NCBI GenBank assembly: GCA_037903355.1
Contig: JBAJFE010000023.1
Location: forward strand, 1,364,001-1,428,000
Origin: Trichuris trichiura
Lineage: Eukaryota; Nematoda; Enoplea; Trichinellida; Trichuridae
Length of the DNA: 64,000 bases
Direction: 5' to 3'
Of the stretch, positions 1-12,500 are shown one piece after another (within the stretch, counting starts at the first letter, position 1; each line of letters opens with the position of its first letter). Made by a program: the position numbers and the translations under genes. Below the pieces are notes generated by a model. The model was given only the letters and a program-made list of their open reading frames with translations, made no database searches and was not told the origin of the DNA.

Positions 1-931
1 TATTCGCCCATTATTTGTTTCAGCGACGTCATCTTTTCTTTTTCGTAGATCCAAGTTTTTGCGTTCATTTCCAGACGTTTTAAGGCGTTTATTTTGACCC
101 ACCCGGGTGAGAAATTTAAAAAAATTTGTTCCATTGAATCCGCTCGCGAAATTCCGCCTCCTTCATTCGCAAAAGTGTCGACAACTATTTGCTGCGCGCG
201 ATAACAAAAGCAAAGCAGAAGTTTGCCCATTTAGTTTCGGCATACTCAGCTGAATAGGTCTGCACAGAATTTGATCGTTGATTAAATGCTTATATTAGTG
301 CGGTAACGGGCCCTGCCGTGGAAGTGAACGAGCGACGTCTGAAATTGACAGAAAAAATTTAAATTGTAAATGCTTATCGTATGTTTCAATTAGGGACAAC
401 CAGTATTTAGCACGAAAGGAAAATATATGACCTCGAATGATCCATTAATAAGAAAACGTGTTGCAAGTTGTGACGCAAAGCCACGTCCGCGTTAGGTCGG
501 TAAAATTCATTGCAGCCATTCAATATGACACCCGGACGATGATTGACTTTGTATGAGCTCCTCTATGAGGCTTTGGAACGCAGTTGCAAATTATCAATAC
601 GTACTGTTGGCGATGGATGAGCGTAAAGTCAGTGAGTGAGTCACTTTTCATTGGCTGCATTTGACCAACCTGTTCTCCCTGCAGTAAAGCAATTATTGCT
701 AGCATTTAATAGTGCGCGCGTATTAGTAATCATCGTTCAACTGACCAGAATGTGGGCAGTAGCTGCTGTTGGAATCCAGTAAAAACTTTGAATAAGCACG
801 CGTGATAAAGCGCGGCTAATAAGGAATCGTTACGACACACGGAATGAACAAAGACCAATAAAAGCAGACCAGGCTTGAAGCTAAGGCGCCGTACAGATCG
901 TCTCCTTTAGAAAAAGGCGTACCGCTTCAAT
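1..931. other. left-edge non-coding sequence upstream of the receptor gene
   Basis: No convincing coding exon is visible here. The only open frames are short and of random-looking composition. It presumably holds the promoter and 5' UTR of the receptor gene starting at 932; no specific promoter element can be named. Confidence 0.4.
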
Positions 932-3900
932 ATGTTGACTTTTACATGCACAAATGTGAGCGCTAACGAAAGCCTATCGGAAGTGGAGTCGTTTGAAAAG
1001 TTGCAAAAAGCTGAAACGATATCGTTGCTCATTACTGGCTTGGCATCCCTCCTAACCAGCTCAACCTTTCTAGTACTTCTGCGGAAAATGGAGAACAGAA
1101 AATCGTTTTTCTTCTTGCAAGGTAAATGCTTTTTTTGAACAACAACGAATACCGTCGCTTTACACTATCTCGCGCTGGAGAGGAGTACATTTTAGCTTCG
1201 CTAAGCATTTAGGTGACGCCGACGAATAGGTTCGACTACTAAGGAAACGTAAATACATTGTATTTAAGTCTTGTCAACGTGTTTTAAACAAGCAGTTATT
1301 AAAGCGAGGCTTAAATTAAAGTAACAGGACAAGTTTACCTTAGCTTAGCTTAAAGGGATGTTTCTAAGAAAGTCCCCGTATATATACAGATATATACATA
1401 TATTTTTGGTCCAAATCTTGAATTCGGTCAATGAATGGATCTTTTAAAAAGGGATATGAATATAGGTGTCTGCTATAAGTTGGTATAGTTTTGAAATCTC
1501 GGAGAAGGTATGGGCGCAACTTTCCTTCCGAACTTTGCGCATCGTAGAAACGTACGCCTAATTTTCCAGTCTTTTGCCGCTAAGTACATCTGCTTTCTGA
1601 CATTGTCTACTTGCAAATGCATACACGTTAGACTATCTTGGAAAGAGACGAAACAAAGCCTATTCATTACTAGTACCAGCTGCGCTTTGCCCATTTCATC
1701 ATGAACTAGAGTAGTGACAAAATATACGAGTTCCTTCAGCCGTTGTCCCAACAAAGAATGAATGAATGAGTGATCGCGGAAAGGAACTAAAATGTCTGAA
1801 TTATTTGTTATTCATGAAATATTCGCATGACGAGTTGCAGTCACGGTAGTCGATTCTGATTTTTTTCCATAAATAGATTGTTGCCTTGCGAGCGCAGATG
1901 CGACTCGCTTATTTTACCGATGAGAAGAAGAGCCCTACAAAGTGATAACGACCTTTTCTCTTTTCATCATTCAACTACTGCTACCTTCTGGCTGTACGGT
2001 TGTAGGACGGTTTATTTTACAAAACCATTTTCCAACCAATATAGGCAGCAACGTCTCGTTGAGATTGTTTTACTGATCGGCTGATCTGCGAGCTACCGCT
2101 TTAAGCGAAAAGTTCAGATCAGCTGATAAGAAAAAAAATTTCACTTCAGCTTGTTGTCATTCTGACAAAGTGACGTCATTCGTCAAGAAAATATCAGTAA
2201 ATACTCAATGAAGCATCGACTGGTTGTTCAGACAATTTTTTCAACTCACTTATACCGGAGGATGCTTTGCTGCCAAGGAATACGGGCATTTATTCGCAAT
2301 TCCATTTTACCTTTTGGTTTCGACTTTGCGGAGTACTTCGGAACGTTCCATATTTCGCCACGCCACGCCTTTATTACTAGCGAAACTTTGCAAACGGATA
2401 TTTGCTCTGACAGCTATCGCGCGAGTGGTTAGATGCCGGCAGTTTAAACATCATTGTCGCCTTATACTTCCCTAGGAAACGAATGACCCAACTGATCAAA
2501 ATGCTGCCTTTTTCATGGGCAGTCTTCGTTGGCAATTTTCTCGATCCGATATTTATATAGGAAGCTTTTCAAATTAGCATATCTTTAAAATAAACGGCAT
2601 CGCGTAGTCTCACTTGACCGCCAAAGAATCTAAAAGTAGTCTGCTTTAGAAGGGATAAAATTTGCATATGTAAATTTAACCGTATGTGGGATAAATGCCC
2701 CCTATGTTGGCAAACCATTTTTCACAACCCGACTCCATTTGCACTCATCCACCCTTTTGGTGGGCTCAGTTGGAAATAACGAAAAACAAAAACTATTTTT
2801 TTCCCGTGAGCTTAACATATACGCTCATAGCGAGGTCACCGTATGCGCGGGGGTAGCTAAAGTATTCGCTAATGCTGTACGAAAACCTGATGATGCCATT
2901 TTGCATGTGGAGAACACCCTGTCGCTCGATGCGGGTCGAACTCGAACCTTTGTAGTTAGTATCTAAGAATATGCACGCATTCAGGGCTGCTTGTTCGCTG
3001 CAACGAACCCCCGTAGCAAACCACCCAAAATCGAATAAAAATTACAGTATAAATAACGATCTTCAGGTAGCCAACTACCTAAGCATCATTATTAATACTG
3101 TAATAATTTTGTTTCGCCGCAGACGACGGAAGAACAACCCTTTTCACGTTTTTTTAAAAGACGAGAAAACCCTGGACGTTACTGGAATGGAATTGCGGTG
3201 GTTGTACTCATTTTCCCGACATGCTAAAACAATGCAACTAATAAAGCGTTGACTAGAACAACGAATTAAGTAAAGCTCGCGTCAAGCGACATGTCAGCAT
3301 AATCAGAACCCATCGGCAACTCATGCTTTGATATTTACGCGGAATAATAATAACAAGAACCTTCTTAGCCTGAAAAAGCTGTAACTTTTCCTTTTTGGGT
3401 CAGTTTCGCATAATCGACATTCCATTCGCGCTTATCAGACTCTTCACTGGTTTTCCACGTATCGCAAGCAGCGAAGTACGCATACGAACGAAGCAATGCG
3501 AATTTTCCCAACTTTTTTGTCTATCAAAGAAAAAGTTACAGTTTTCAAAAATTGGCGTGTAAACTCACGCTATTGAAAGTCAACTTGTCATTTTGCCTTT
3601 TAGACAATACGGCAGACAAAGCATATTAATACTATTATAAAAATGAGACGTTTTTCTAAGATTTCTCCGTTTATTCGCTCACGCGTATTTCTACGTTTGT
3701 CTCGACCGCCCTTTAAGATAATTTGTAGCGGAGATGATGCCGCGCATAGGCAAAGCAACGAACAACTGTTTGCTAAGAATGCCAGCTCAGTTATATTGCG
3801 TTAGGTCAGCAAATAAGTTCCACACTTATGTTGGCCTGTTAAAATGCGAATATACGAAACTGGACAGCTTCGAATGCTATCACTACTTAGCCTAAGGCTA

Positions 3901-4158
3901 GAATTGCTGCGGCGACGAACACTTGAACGAAGCAACCAGCTGGTCTGTATTGCTTCAGTTCTCTTTAAAATAAAGCCGCAAGTTGACAAGTTGAGCAATT
4001 TGAAAATAGAAAAGTGATCAGCCATTGATTGGGCTGTCGAAGATTCGTCAAAACAAAGACATTGCGGCGCATTCCTTAGGCTAACAGAGAAACAAGTCCG
4101 ACGCTATCTTACGTATTCTAGACCTGCTCGAACGTCTATTGACCATCCATGCTTGAAT

Positions 4159-4189
<31 letters not shown>

Positions 4190-5273
4190 TTTTTTTCTAG
4201 TTTTCAGAGGCGTTTACGAAAACTATCGATTTACCTTTCCTCTTAGACGCCCCCGACTAAATGGAATGCAAATTTTTCTTTTTATAGGCTTACCATGCCT
4301 GCTTTGACTCGTGAAAGTTCGTTCGTCCTTTTTAGGTTTTGCATGGAGCATCGTTGTCAATGGGCTGGCGGCTATTGGCGGTTGCGTGCGTCGAATTGTC
4401 GTCACTCTTACGGAAGCTAACAAAATACGTCGGCGCGAATGCCTAAAGCAGGCAGTTCATGTTATTTGTTTTTTCGTCTCCGAAACAGCCGGAACTGCCA
4501 GCATTTTCAGCTTGTGCCTCGATCGCTTCTGCGCCATATGCAAACCAACGCATCCGTACAGGCTGCAAATTTTGCGCATTAAGAAGATAGGAATAATGTT
4601 GATTTCGTTGTCATCATTGTTTACCTTTATTTTGGTGATCATCTGCGGTACATGCTATTCCAACGAACTGTTATCGGCTTCTTGCATTGCCAGCGACTTT
4701 GTGGGGCGTGTGTTTTATGATATTCATTACAAGTTCAATGCCATCATTGGAATGTCCACCGTCATTCTCTACCTACTTACATTAGCTATAATACGAAAGA
4801 AAACACAAAATAGCGTCGGCACCGTGGCAGACATACAATTTCGTCGACAAGTGGTAGTCACAAAACGTTTGTCCGTCGTTCTATTCTCGACCTTCCTCCT
4901 TCAAGTGGTTCCATTTGCAATGTTGAACGCGTCAACGTGGTCCAATTGGCTATGGAAATCAATGATATTAATCACCGTTTGGCCTCGAGGAATCGGTATG
5001 ACCATATATCCAATAGTGCTTGTGTTCGCCCAACCGGAGTTGAAGCAGCACGTAGAAAAGCTGGTCGGCAAAATCAAAAGGACACCAACAATAGACGCAG
5101 CAAACTCCTATACAACAACGGTTCGTATGACCATGAATGGAGACGACTTGGCAAACAGAGAGAGACGACGAAGCACCAAGTTTCAACTGACGAAAGGCAA
5201 ATTGCTAAACTTGGCTACAAAACGGGCAAATAACCTCTTAAGCTACCGACGCAACTTTGGAAATAGTATATAA
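932..5273 (+). CDS. seven-transmembrane receptor, Srsx-like (rhodopsin superfamily)
   Basis: The gene has two exons, 932-1121 and 4336-5273, giving about 375 residues. The donor after CAA G (GTAAAT) and the acceptor after a run of T (TTTTTAG) join in phase, and the junction reads FFFLQ|GFAWSIVVNG, placing TM1 in exon 1 and TM2 at the start of exon 2. Seven hydrophobic stretches are visible, starting near ISLLITGLASLL (TM1), FAWSIVVNGLAAIGG (TM2) and AVHVICFFVSETAG (TM3). TM3 ends in LDRFCAI, the DRY-like G-protein contact. TM4-TM7 follow, with TM7 ending in IYPIVLVFAQP. A basic, Thr/Ser-rich tail of about 70 residues follows. The DRF motif and the layout resemble nematode Srsx-type receptors, which act at the plasma membrane, often in chemosensation. 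The ligand cannot be told. The gene is convergent with the RBM7-like gene, about 320 bases apart. Confidence 0.8.
1122..4335 (+). other. 3.2-kb intron of the receptor gene
   Basis: The intron is bounded by a GT donor at 1122 and an AG at 4334-4335. It holds only short random open frames, an AAT/ATT patch at about 4160-4190 and no recognisable element. Confidence 0.6.
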
Positions 5274-5594
5274 GTGACTTTGACTTCTAATAGGCTTATT
5301 GCCAACGGTATACTCGACCTATGAGCATTGTGCTACAAATGAAAAAAAGAGAAACGGAACAATTGTTGTTAAAAGAATATATTGAACTACGCAAGTTCTC
5401 TCCCTCATTCCGACTCTCGTGTTCGAGTAGCGAACAAAAGATGCACCTTTTATGGATAGGCAAATGTACGAACAGTGAAAATCAACTTCATGCACAATTA
5501 TAAGCTTGATAAACGTAATTGATTACCCAACAATTATTGCACCGATTGCAAACTGTATAAACGTGAGAACATTGTGCGTACAATTAATAAGACC
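5274..5594. other. convergent 3' UTR region
   Basis: This is the shared tail-to-tail region between the receptor (+) and the RBM7-like gene (-). No feature is resolved beyond AT-rich sequence. Confidence 0.4.
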
Positions 5595-6466
5595 TTATAA
5601 GGTTCGTCTGTGCTCACGGTGAGCACGTTTCCTTCGATCACGTTCGCGATGGTTGGACGAACGATAGGTCTCGCTGGAAGGCGTTTCGTACGGTTGAAGA
5701 CGACCATAGTCGCCAAAAGGCCATATGGCCGTTTCGCTCAACCATTGATGGTTCTCGAAGTAGCTTTCGAAGCGCTGCCTGAAGTTCGGATCAAGCCAGG
5801 GCGAAACGAAACTGTCCGCATCGATTAGGCTGGCGTTTATTGGATGGATAATGTGTTGACCATACGGGTAAGCGAAATCGTACAATGGAATGGCGCCCGC
5901 AAAGCTATGGTTGCGAAACATCATTTCGTCCGGATACATTGGCAGTCTGTCCCGGCTTGAGTTTTTGCGCGAACTATGGGTGGAACCACTTTTTGGTCTT
6001 AGACGCAAACGCTGCCCAAAAAGCGTTATACCGTCCATAACCTCAATGGCGTACGGTACTGATTCGGCATCTTCAAAGTCGACAAACGCGTACGAATTTC
6101 CCTTCTTCAGCGTTACTTTATTCACTGGACCAACCTGTTGAAAATTACTATCAGCGCAATAAACATGGAACGCGTCTTGTACGAGTTCTACATACTTTTA
6201 CTAAGTATACGCGGAGCTGTCGCGATACATCCGACTCCATCGTCAATGTTTTAACAATGTTCAGTTAATGAGGATCGTTTTTTGACGGTAACAGCTCGGA
6301 TGTTAATACAAACAAAACGCAATGAAATAAAGCTTAAGGAACTAATGAAAATAAGCAGAAAAAAATAAGAATAAAATAAATAAATTTAATGGGAAATGGA
6401 GTAATGTGGCGTAATTAAGACTTATTAACTTTATAAGTTTAACCTGACGTAAATCTCTCTCTCTCT

Positions 6467-6510
<44 letters not shown>

Positions 6511-6955
6511 AGAAAAGGTTGAAAAAAGAAGTTATGCTGCATCTGTACAAGACGCCAATCACGCGACTGCAGTTTAGAAACTACAAACATTAAATGAAGC
6601 ATAGCGCATTCTAACTTGACTATAACTATTAATACTGTAACTAGTATTCAACTAAATCTTCGAATTGAACACCGAAAATATATCGGCCATTGAGAAATAA
6701 CGACTCGACGCCAATCATTCACTGTCGCCTGCGCATTTGCAATTTGCGAGTGGATACACGCGAAAAAAAGGAAGTATGAATGGGTCAGTACTACTACGAA
6801 AGTCTTTTGATCAATGCAGCGACTTGTAATCAACTGATAACAGTTGGTCAAAATTCACTTAGTAAATCAAGATGAAGCAAAACTGAACTTAGAACTTCGA
6901 GTTTTAATAATAAAACTGTTCATGGTTACCATGACGAAATCATACCACTTAGTGC

Positions 6956-7034
<79 letters not shown>

Positions 7035-8361
7035 GCGCGGAAGTTTATTACGCATTAAAAAAGAGAGCATACGGACTTGTTAGCAACTTGCTCATTTTCA
7101 ATATTATTAATTTTTTTTTTGGGTTAAACAATTAACCATTTAAAGGGCGCCTTCAGATGCAGTTCGCTTCAAAATTAAAACATTTCTTTCCCAGAAACAC
7201 TTTTGGTTACACGCTGATATTGCGCGGCAAACTTGCAATGATCAACAAAAGCATTAACATCCGGTTTAAAGTTGGCCACTTTCACTATTTCGAACGGGCA
7301 ATTGTAGGCGCAATGGCTCGCGGCGCGACTGCATACTTACACATTACACGCTACGGCAAATATGCTAATTTTTAGAAACGTTTATTTGGAATAAAATCGG
7401 ATCTATTGAATCGTGCGTGCCACAGCGTACGCGATTCGAAAGTTCTGATTTTTATTCCAACTGTTTCCGAAAAACTCGAACAGTTCGCCGTAAGACAATG
7501 CGGAAAACCGGCGGTTTTCCAAACTGATACAACGTACAATAGCGAGTACAATGCGATGTTCTTCATTAAGACCGCCGTATGGATGACGGTGACATATTCT
7601 ACTGTTGACTATTTTTCCACTAATGGATAAGCTCAACTTTCAACTGGTTACCAATTCACGTTTCGCTGACCACACTTTTAACCGCGCAACATCAATCGAT
7701 CCGACACTTTTTACAAAACATCCGATATATAACAATAACAATAAACATGAAGAACCGCGTTATTACAAGCAGCGGAATTCTTGTTGCTACAAACAAACAT
7801 TCAAAGAAAAAAATTCAACTTATCACCGTTAGCTTATTGGTAATTCAAATTCAAGTTATTCCACAATAACATTGCTCAAAGAAATTTCCTTTCTCGCACT
7901 CACGCGCGTTTTCTCAAATCTTTTTTATTTCTAAGAGCGCCTGCTGAAAAAATGGACTTATCCAATAATATTAACAATTGCTGGCCAATGAGGGAAGTCG
8001 AAAACTTGCTGAGCATATACTTTTTATGGATAAATAAAAACAAACTATCGCACGCGTTCGTTTTACCAAAAAAATGACATTCTAACCTGCGCATCACTGA
8101 ATTAAGATTTTAAAAAAGTATCATAGAGTTATTTCATCGTTCGCTGTACGAGTGCCCGTCGAAAGCTTAAACAATCCTTTCCTTTCTTCGACAACAATAC
8201 ACACGTTGAGCGGAGCGTCTATTTTGCTCTTTTCGCGTAAATACCTGCAAGAAGAGCTCGAAGAGCAATGCTTCAGTCGCTTCCGGCGGTACGCACGAAA
8301 CGTGTAGCACGTAATCGTCGTTGAAACAACTTTCGTTGACCTCCATTTCGACGCAGTTCAT
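5595..8361 (-). CDS. RBM7/RBM11-like RNA-binding protein (single RRM)
   Basis: There are two exons on the minus strand, 8361-8245 and 6134-5595, about 218 residues. The donor (TTGCAG|GTATTT) and acceptor (CAACAG|GTTGG) are both phase 0 and rebuild one RRM: RNP2 (VLHVSC) and ALLFELFLQ in exon 1, then VGPVNKVTLKKG and RNP1 (SYAFVDF) in exon 2. The tract VPYAIEVMDGITLFGQRLRL is the diagnostic match to RBM7, whose RRM has SVPYAM...LNGIKLYGR. In animals RBM7 is the RNA-binding subunit of the nuclear exosome targeting (NEXT) complex, which sends promoter-upstream and snRNA transcripts to decay in the nucleus. The C-terminus is rich in Ser, Arg and aromatics and ends in a basic RDRRKRAHREHRR tail. 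The ATG at 8361 was chosen because the longer frame has only non-ATG starts. Orthology to RBM7 rather than a paralogue is inferred. Confidence 0.82.
6454..6506. repeat. compound microsatellite (CT)n(AT)n
   Basis: There are about 7 CT units followed by about 18 AT units, inside the RBM7-like intron. Confidence 0.95.
6956..7034. repeat. (TAA)n microsatellite, about 26 units
   Basis: This is an uninterrupted trinucleotide tract inside the RBM7-like intron. It makes an artefactual poly-Tyr open frame on the minus strand. Confidence 0.97.
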
Positions 8362-9551
8362 AGCGGGGCAGCTTGTCAACTCGTCGATGCTTCGGCTCAA
8401 TTAAGCAACAAAACTAGATCGTCAACAACAACAACAAAGCAACATCATAATCGTCGAAAATAAGAAAAACACTAAGGGCGGTAATTATGCCACGTGAGAC
8501 GACTGAAAACAAGAACAAACAACAACAACGAAGCAACGCTTTATTTCACCGTCTTTTTTGATCACTTCTTTCTGCGGCGGCGGCGGCGAACAAAGAAAAA
8601 CGCTACGCAAATACGTGCATACAGACCAAAATGATGGGCAAGCTGCCCCCCAACTGGCCTTTTGCCTGCACTTAAACACGGGATATCTCAGCTCAACAAC
8701 TGCAGCCTCCTCTTCTTCATCCGTAGAGTAAAGCTATCGCGTGAAAATAAATAAATAAGTTAAAATTTCTTCAAAAGCCCTAAACTCTCTCGCTACAAAA
8801 AATTTGAAACAACGGCCGTTGTACCGTTGAAGGACGAAGGCGGCGCGGGCAAAGAAGGAACGAAGACGAAAGGACGAGGCCATAGTCGGGCAAAATTGAA
8901 ACGGCGCTTTTTGCAGTTAAGGCACGCGTGTCTTTTGCCCGCGTATGCAAATGACATCAACTGATCACAGTTGCAGTGTGTACGCTTCTCTATGCCGTAC
9001 TCGTCGTTGTTGGGTGGCGGCGCGCAACAAAAAGACAAGGAGAGATCGTAACGCCACCTATGGCGGCCGGACAGATAAGAATATGCCACAATAGATGGGA
9101 GAGCGCAAAAAAAGAAAGTCGGCATACATCTCTTGGAAGATTACGACATAAGGGTAAAAAAAAATAAGAAAAAGAAAAACAAACACATCCCTGTAGTCGC
9201 GCTCGTAACGATAAAAGCTCAATCGAAATGACATCTCCTGAAATAGTGATACTCTATACTACGAAAGGAAAAAATGGAGAGAATGAGAGAGAGAGAGAGC
9301 GAGAGAAAAGACGGGGACGGAATAGAAACATGGACGAAAACCGCGAAGTTGAGCTAGCGACAAAAGAGGTGACTAAAATGGATAAAAGGATAATTGCACA
9401 TTCTTTCAAACAGAGAAAGAGAGAGTGATAAGAGGAGGAAATTAAAAATGGGAGGACAGAATTTCAAAAAAAAACCTCTCAAAACCGCACCGGATGCGGA
9501 TGAATGCAAAGTCTCTTCAAGTCAACTCTCATTGATGAATGAATGATGTCG
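8362..9551. other. intergenic between RBM7-like 5' end and ONECUT 3' end
   Basis: This should hold the RBM7-like promoter and the ONECUT 3' UTR, since both genes are on the minus strand. It has CAA/CGG-rich low-complexity patches at 8430-8590 and a purine-rich GA tract at about 9275-9310. The overlapping open frames at 8793-9167 exist on both strands and show no domain. Confidence 0.4.
9275..9310. repeat. GA-rich simple repeat
   Basis: An interrupted (GA)n tract within a longer purine-rich stretch at 9240-9450. Confidence 0.8.
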
Positions 9552-12500
9552 TCACGCAGAATCGTTCAATGGACTTGCCGCGGCGCTTGTAGCCGTTGAC
9601 AATGGATTCTCTCCCGCCAAACGATCCTCTTCGGATCGAACCATCTCGAGCACTAATAAAACTAGAGGATCAAACTCATCATCAGTCGTTGCCGCCTCAT
9701 CGGTTGAATGACCACCAGCCGTTGCTGTTCCGGCATTCGACGAGGATATATTGTTTGAGGAATTATTGCCTTGCCGACGAGTGGACGGTTCCCTTACTGG
9801 TCCTTTGGGTAACGGTGGCGGCGGGGAAATAGGTCTAACAACTTGATGGGACAACGGCTGATCAATCAGTTGGCCATTCGGCCTACTACGTCGACGAGCA
9901 TTCATAAAAAAATTTTGCACCGTCGATCGGCTCAAGTCCAAACAACGAGCCACCACTTCCTGAATGCGACGACTCGGTCGAGGTTTCACTCTGAATACTG
10001 CCTGCAAAACAATTCCGGCTAATTATGCAAATATTCAAAACTATATGGGATCTTATGTCTTTCTTAGCCACCGCCCCCCCCCTCGGCCATCCAGTCCCGC
10101 ACTCACCTAAGCCTAAGCCTAAGCCTAAAGGCTTAGGCTTAAGTAAATGCGGAAGGCCATAGCCGCACGTTTGACAGGAACGAACCTGCATTTTTCTTAT
10201 ACGGTAGAAACAAAATCCGCTTATTTAAGCATTTCGTCTTACATTTAGCGCCTTTTTTTGGGATTCTGAAAAAACCAATCGCCGCTTCTTGGTCAAACGA
10301 GCTCGAGCGTCCGCCAGATCTTCTTCGCTTACAAAGGTCGAACTAACCCTGCATTGTCGTTCTCCGCTTCCGGCAGCTTTCGCCTTTGTTGGGCTCTTAA
10401 AGTTGCCAAAGTTCAAAAAGACCCAAAAACAAACGATTCGATTGGCTAACCGTTGGCTCTTTGTTGGACGCGGACGATGACGTCGTCGTCGTCGTCACGT
10501 CGTTTTGATTTTCCTCCGAAGACGACGATGAACTGTCGAACATTTGCATACGGGCAACAAGAGGCAATTGCAACCAATTGTACATTCGGCGAAACGTCTC
10601 CCTGCCCGACTTCAGCACGTTCCAAGGCTTCGGATTGCGCAGCAAATCTGACAGCGTCCCTTGGCTCCTAAAAAGGCAAAAAAACCAAAAGTCAATTTAC
10701 AAAAGGTGCCCAAGTTTTGTCCGCGAAAGACTGCCTATGTTAAAACTTAAAACAATAAACAAAAGCAAAGAAATCAGTCGCGAAGGGGCATCTCTATCCA
10801 GTGTACAGTAGCTAAGGAATTTGCATAAGATCGTCTTTCGCATTTCCTCGTCATTCGAACGAGGAAATGCTGTAACAGGCGCGCGCGCGCGCGCACTTCG
10901 GCAATGAGCGTTTGAATTTTCGAAAACGGCAACCGAATTGGAACATCGCCATTTCGATAGGAGGGCGAAGAAGCAGCGTTGCGCGCTTTGGGCGAACGGA
11001 AATTGCCAAATTCCATCGCGCGCGCGCAACGCTTTGCCGTCGGATTAGCAATCGACGCGTACGGACAAATAGGAGAAGGGAAATTTTTTTTCTTTCAACG
11101 GAGGAAATGCCGTCAATTCCAACTTTGTACACGCGCAGTTGGTCGGCAAATATTTAACATTTCGAAGCTTGGACGAAACGCGCTCGCTTCCCGCCGGCAA
11201 TAAATAAATAAATAAGTAAACGAGAAGAGTCACTAAGCCAGAACCAAACACAGTAATAAATCTCAGCTCCGCCCCTCTAAGTGAAAGTGAAATGACTATA
11301 CTGAAAAAAGGACTGAACTTTGTACCGACTCCTAAACAACCACCCTTTCTTGACATCATTGCCTCAGTCGAAGACAGCCTATCTTCGGTCGTCGACCCAC
11401 AGAAAGCAGTACAGATTAAGCGAAATTTGTCCACGTTAATCCTAGATCATCACTTCAACACCACCCCAAACTTGAAGCCGATATGAGGTCAACTGCTTAA
11501 ATCAACTTAAAAGGCAACCTCATAGAATTATAACTAAGGCAGACAAAGGCAACAAAATTGTCTACTTGACAGAACCACCTACAATCACAAAATGACAACC
11601 ATCTTGAACACCAACAGTTATACGCCCCTGCCCAACGACCCTACAGAAACATCTAGGAAAAATCTCCGCTCCCTTCTCATTACATACGGCACAGAAACCA
11701 GAGAACCAGAAATGATCAGAATAGCAACGCACCTCAAATACACATCGAATTATAGACCCCCTGAGCTCTACGGTCTTCCAAAGGTGCACAAACCAGAGGT
11801 TCCATTAAGACCAATAGTTTCCACAATTAACAGCACCACAAGTGAACTTAGTAGGTACTTAAAAAAGATCATCAAGCCACTAACTGGCAATGAATCGTCC
11901 TTCGTGAAAAATAGTAAAAGCTTCGTCAATGAAATACGAAACTACCATCTAGAACCGGACGAGATTTTAGTCAGTTACGACGTGAAAGATCTATTCCCGA
12001 GCATTCCAATCTCAGACACTGTCGAAACCCTATACAATCTCCTCAATACAGATACAACTCTGTCCAGCAGAACTAATTTAAACCCCTTCCACATTGTCAA
12101 GCTAGTGTCGTTCTGCATGCAAGATGGCAATTACTTCATGTTTGACAATAAGTTCTACAAGCAATCTAACGGGGTTCCTATGGGCAGTTCACTATCTCCT
12201 GTCCTGGCGGAAATATTCATGGAAAGTTTTGAAAAGGAAATGTCCGAAACTGTAGACAGAGAAATTGCTCCACGACTATACAAAAGATATGTCGATGATA
12301 TCTTCGTCATTATAAAAGATGGGAAAGAGGAGCAATTTCTGCAGTTTCTTAACAGCATCCGGCCGAATCAAATAGTCTTTACAATGGAAAAAGAGGCGAA
12401 TAAAACCCTTCCCTTCCTGGACGCCCTGATTATTCGCACAGATCAGGGACTCAAAACCAGAGTATACAGAAAGCCGACACACACCGAACAGTACCTTGAT

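Larger units (their letters stand above)
6135..8244 (-). other. 2.1-kb intron of the RBM7-like gene, with microsatellites
   Basis: The splice sites are given under the gene. Apart from the (CT)n/(AT)n and (TAA)n tracts listed separately, I see short open frames on both strands (for example around 7400-7630) with no recognisable domain. Confidence 0.6.

Noticed and set aside
1473..1754. 93-residue minus open frame in the receptor intron
   Set aside because: No domain, the opposite strand is also open, and it lies within a well-supported intron.
6867..7070. Poly-Tyr open frame
   Set aside because: Translation of the (TAA)n tract.
8793..9167. 110-residue minus frame with several Cys and Pro residues
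   Set aside because: The antisense frame is also open, and the Pro run comes from a CGG-rich patch.
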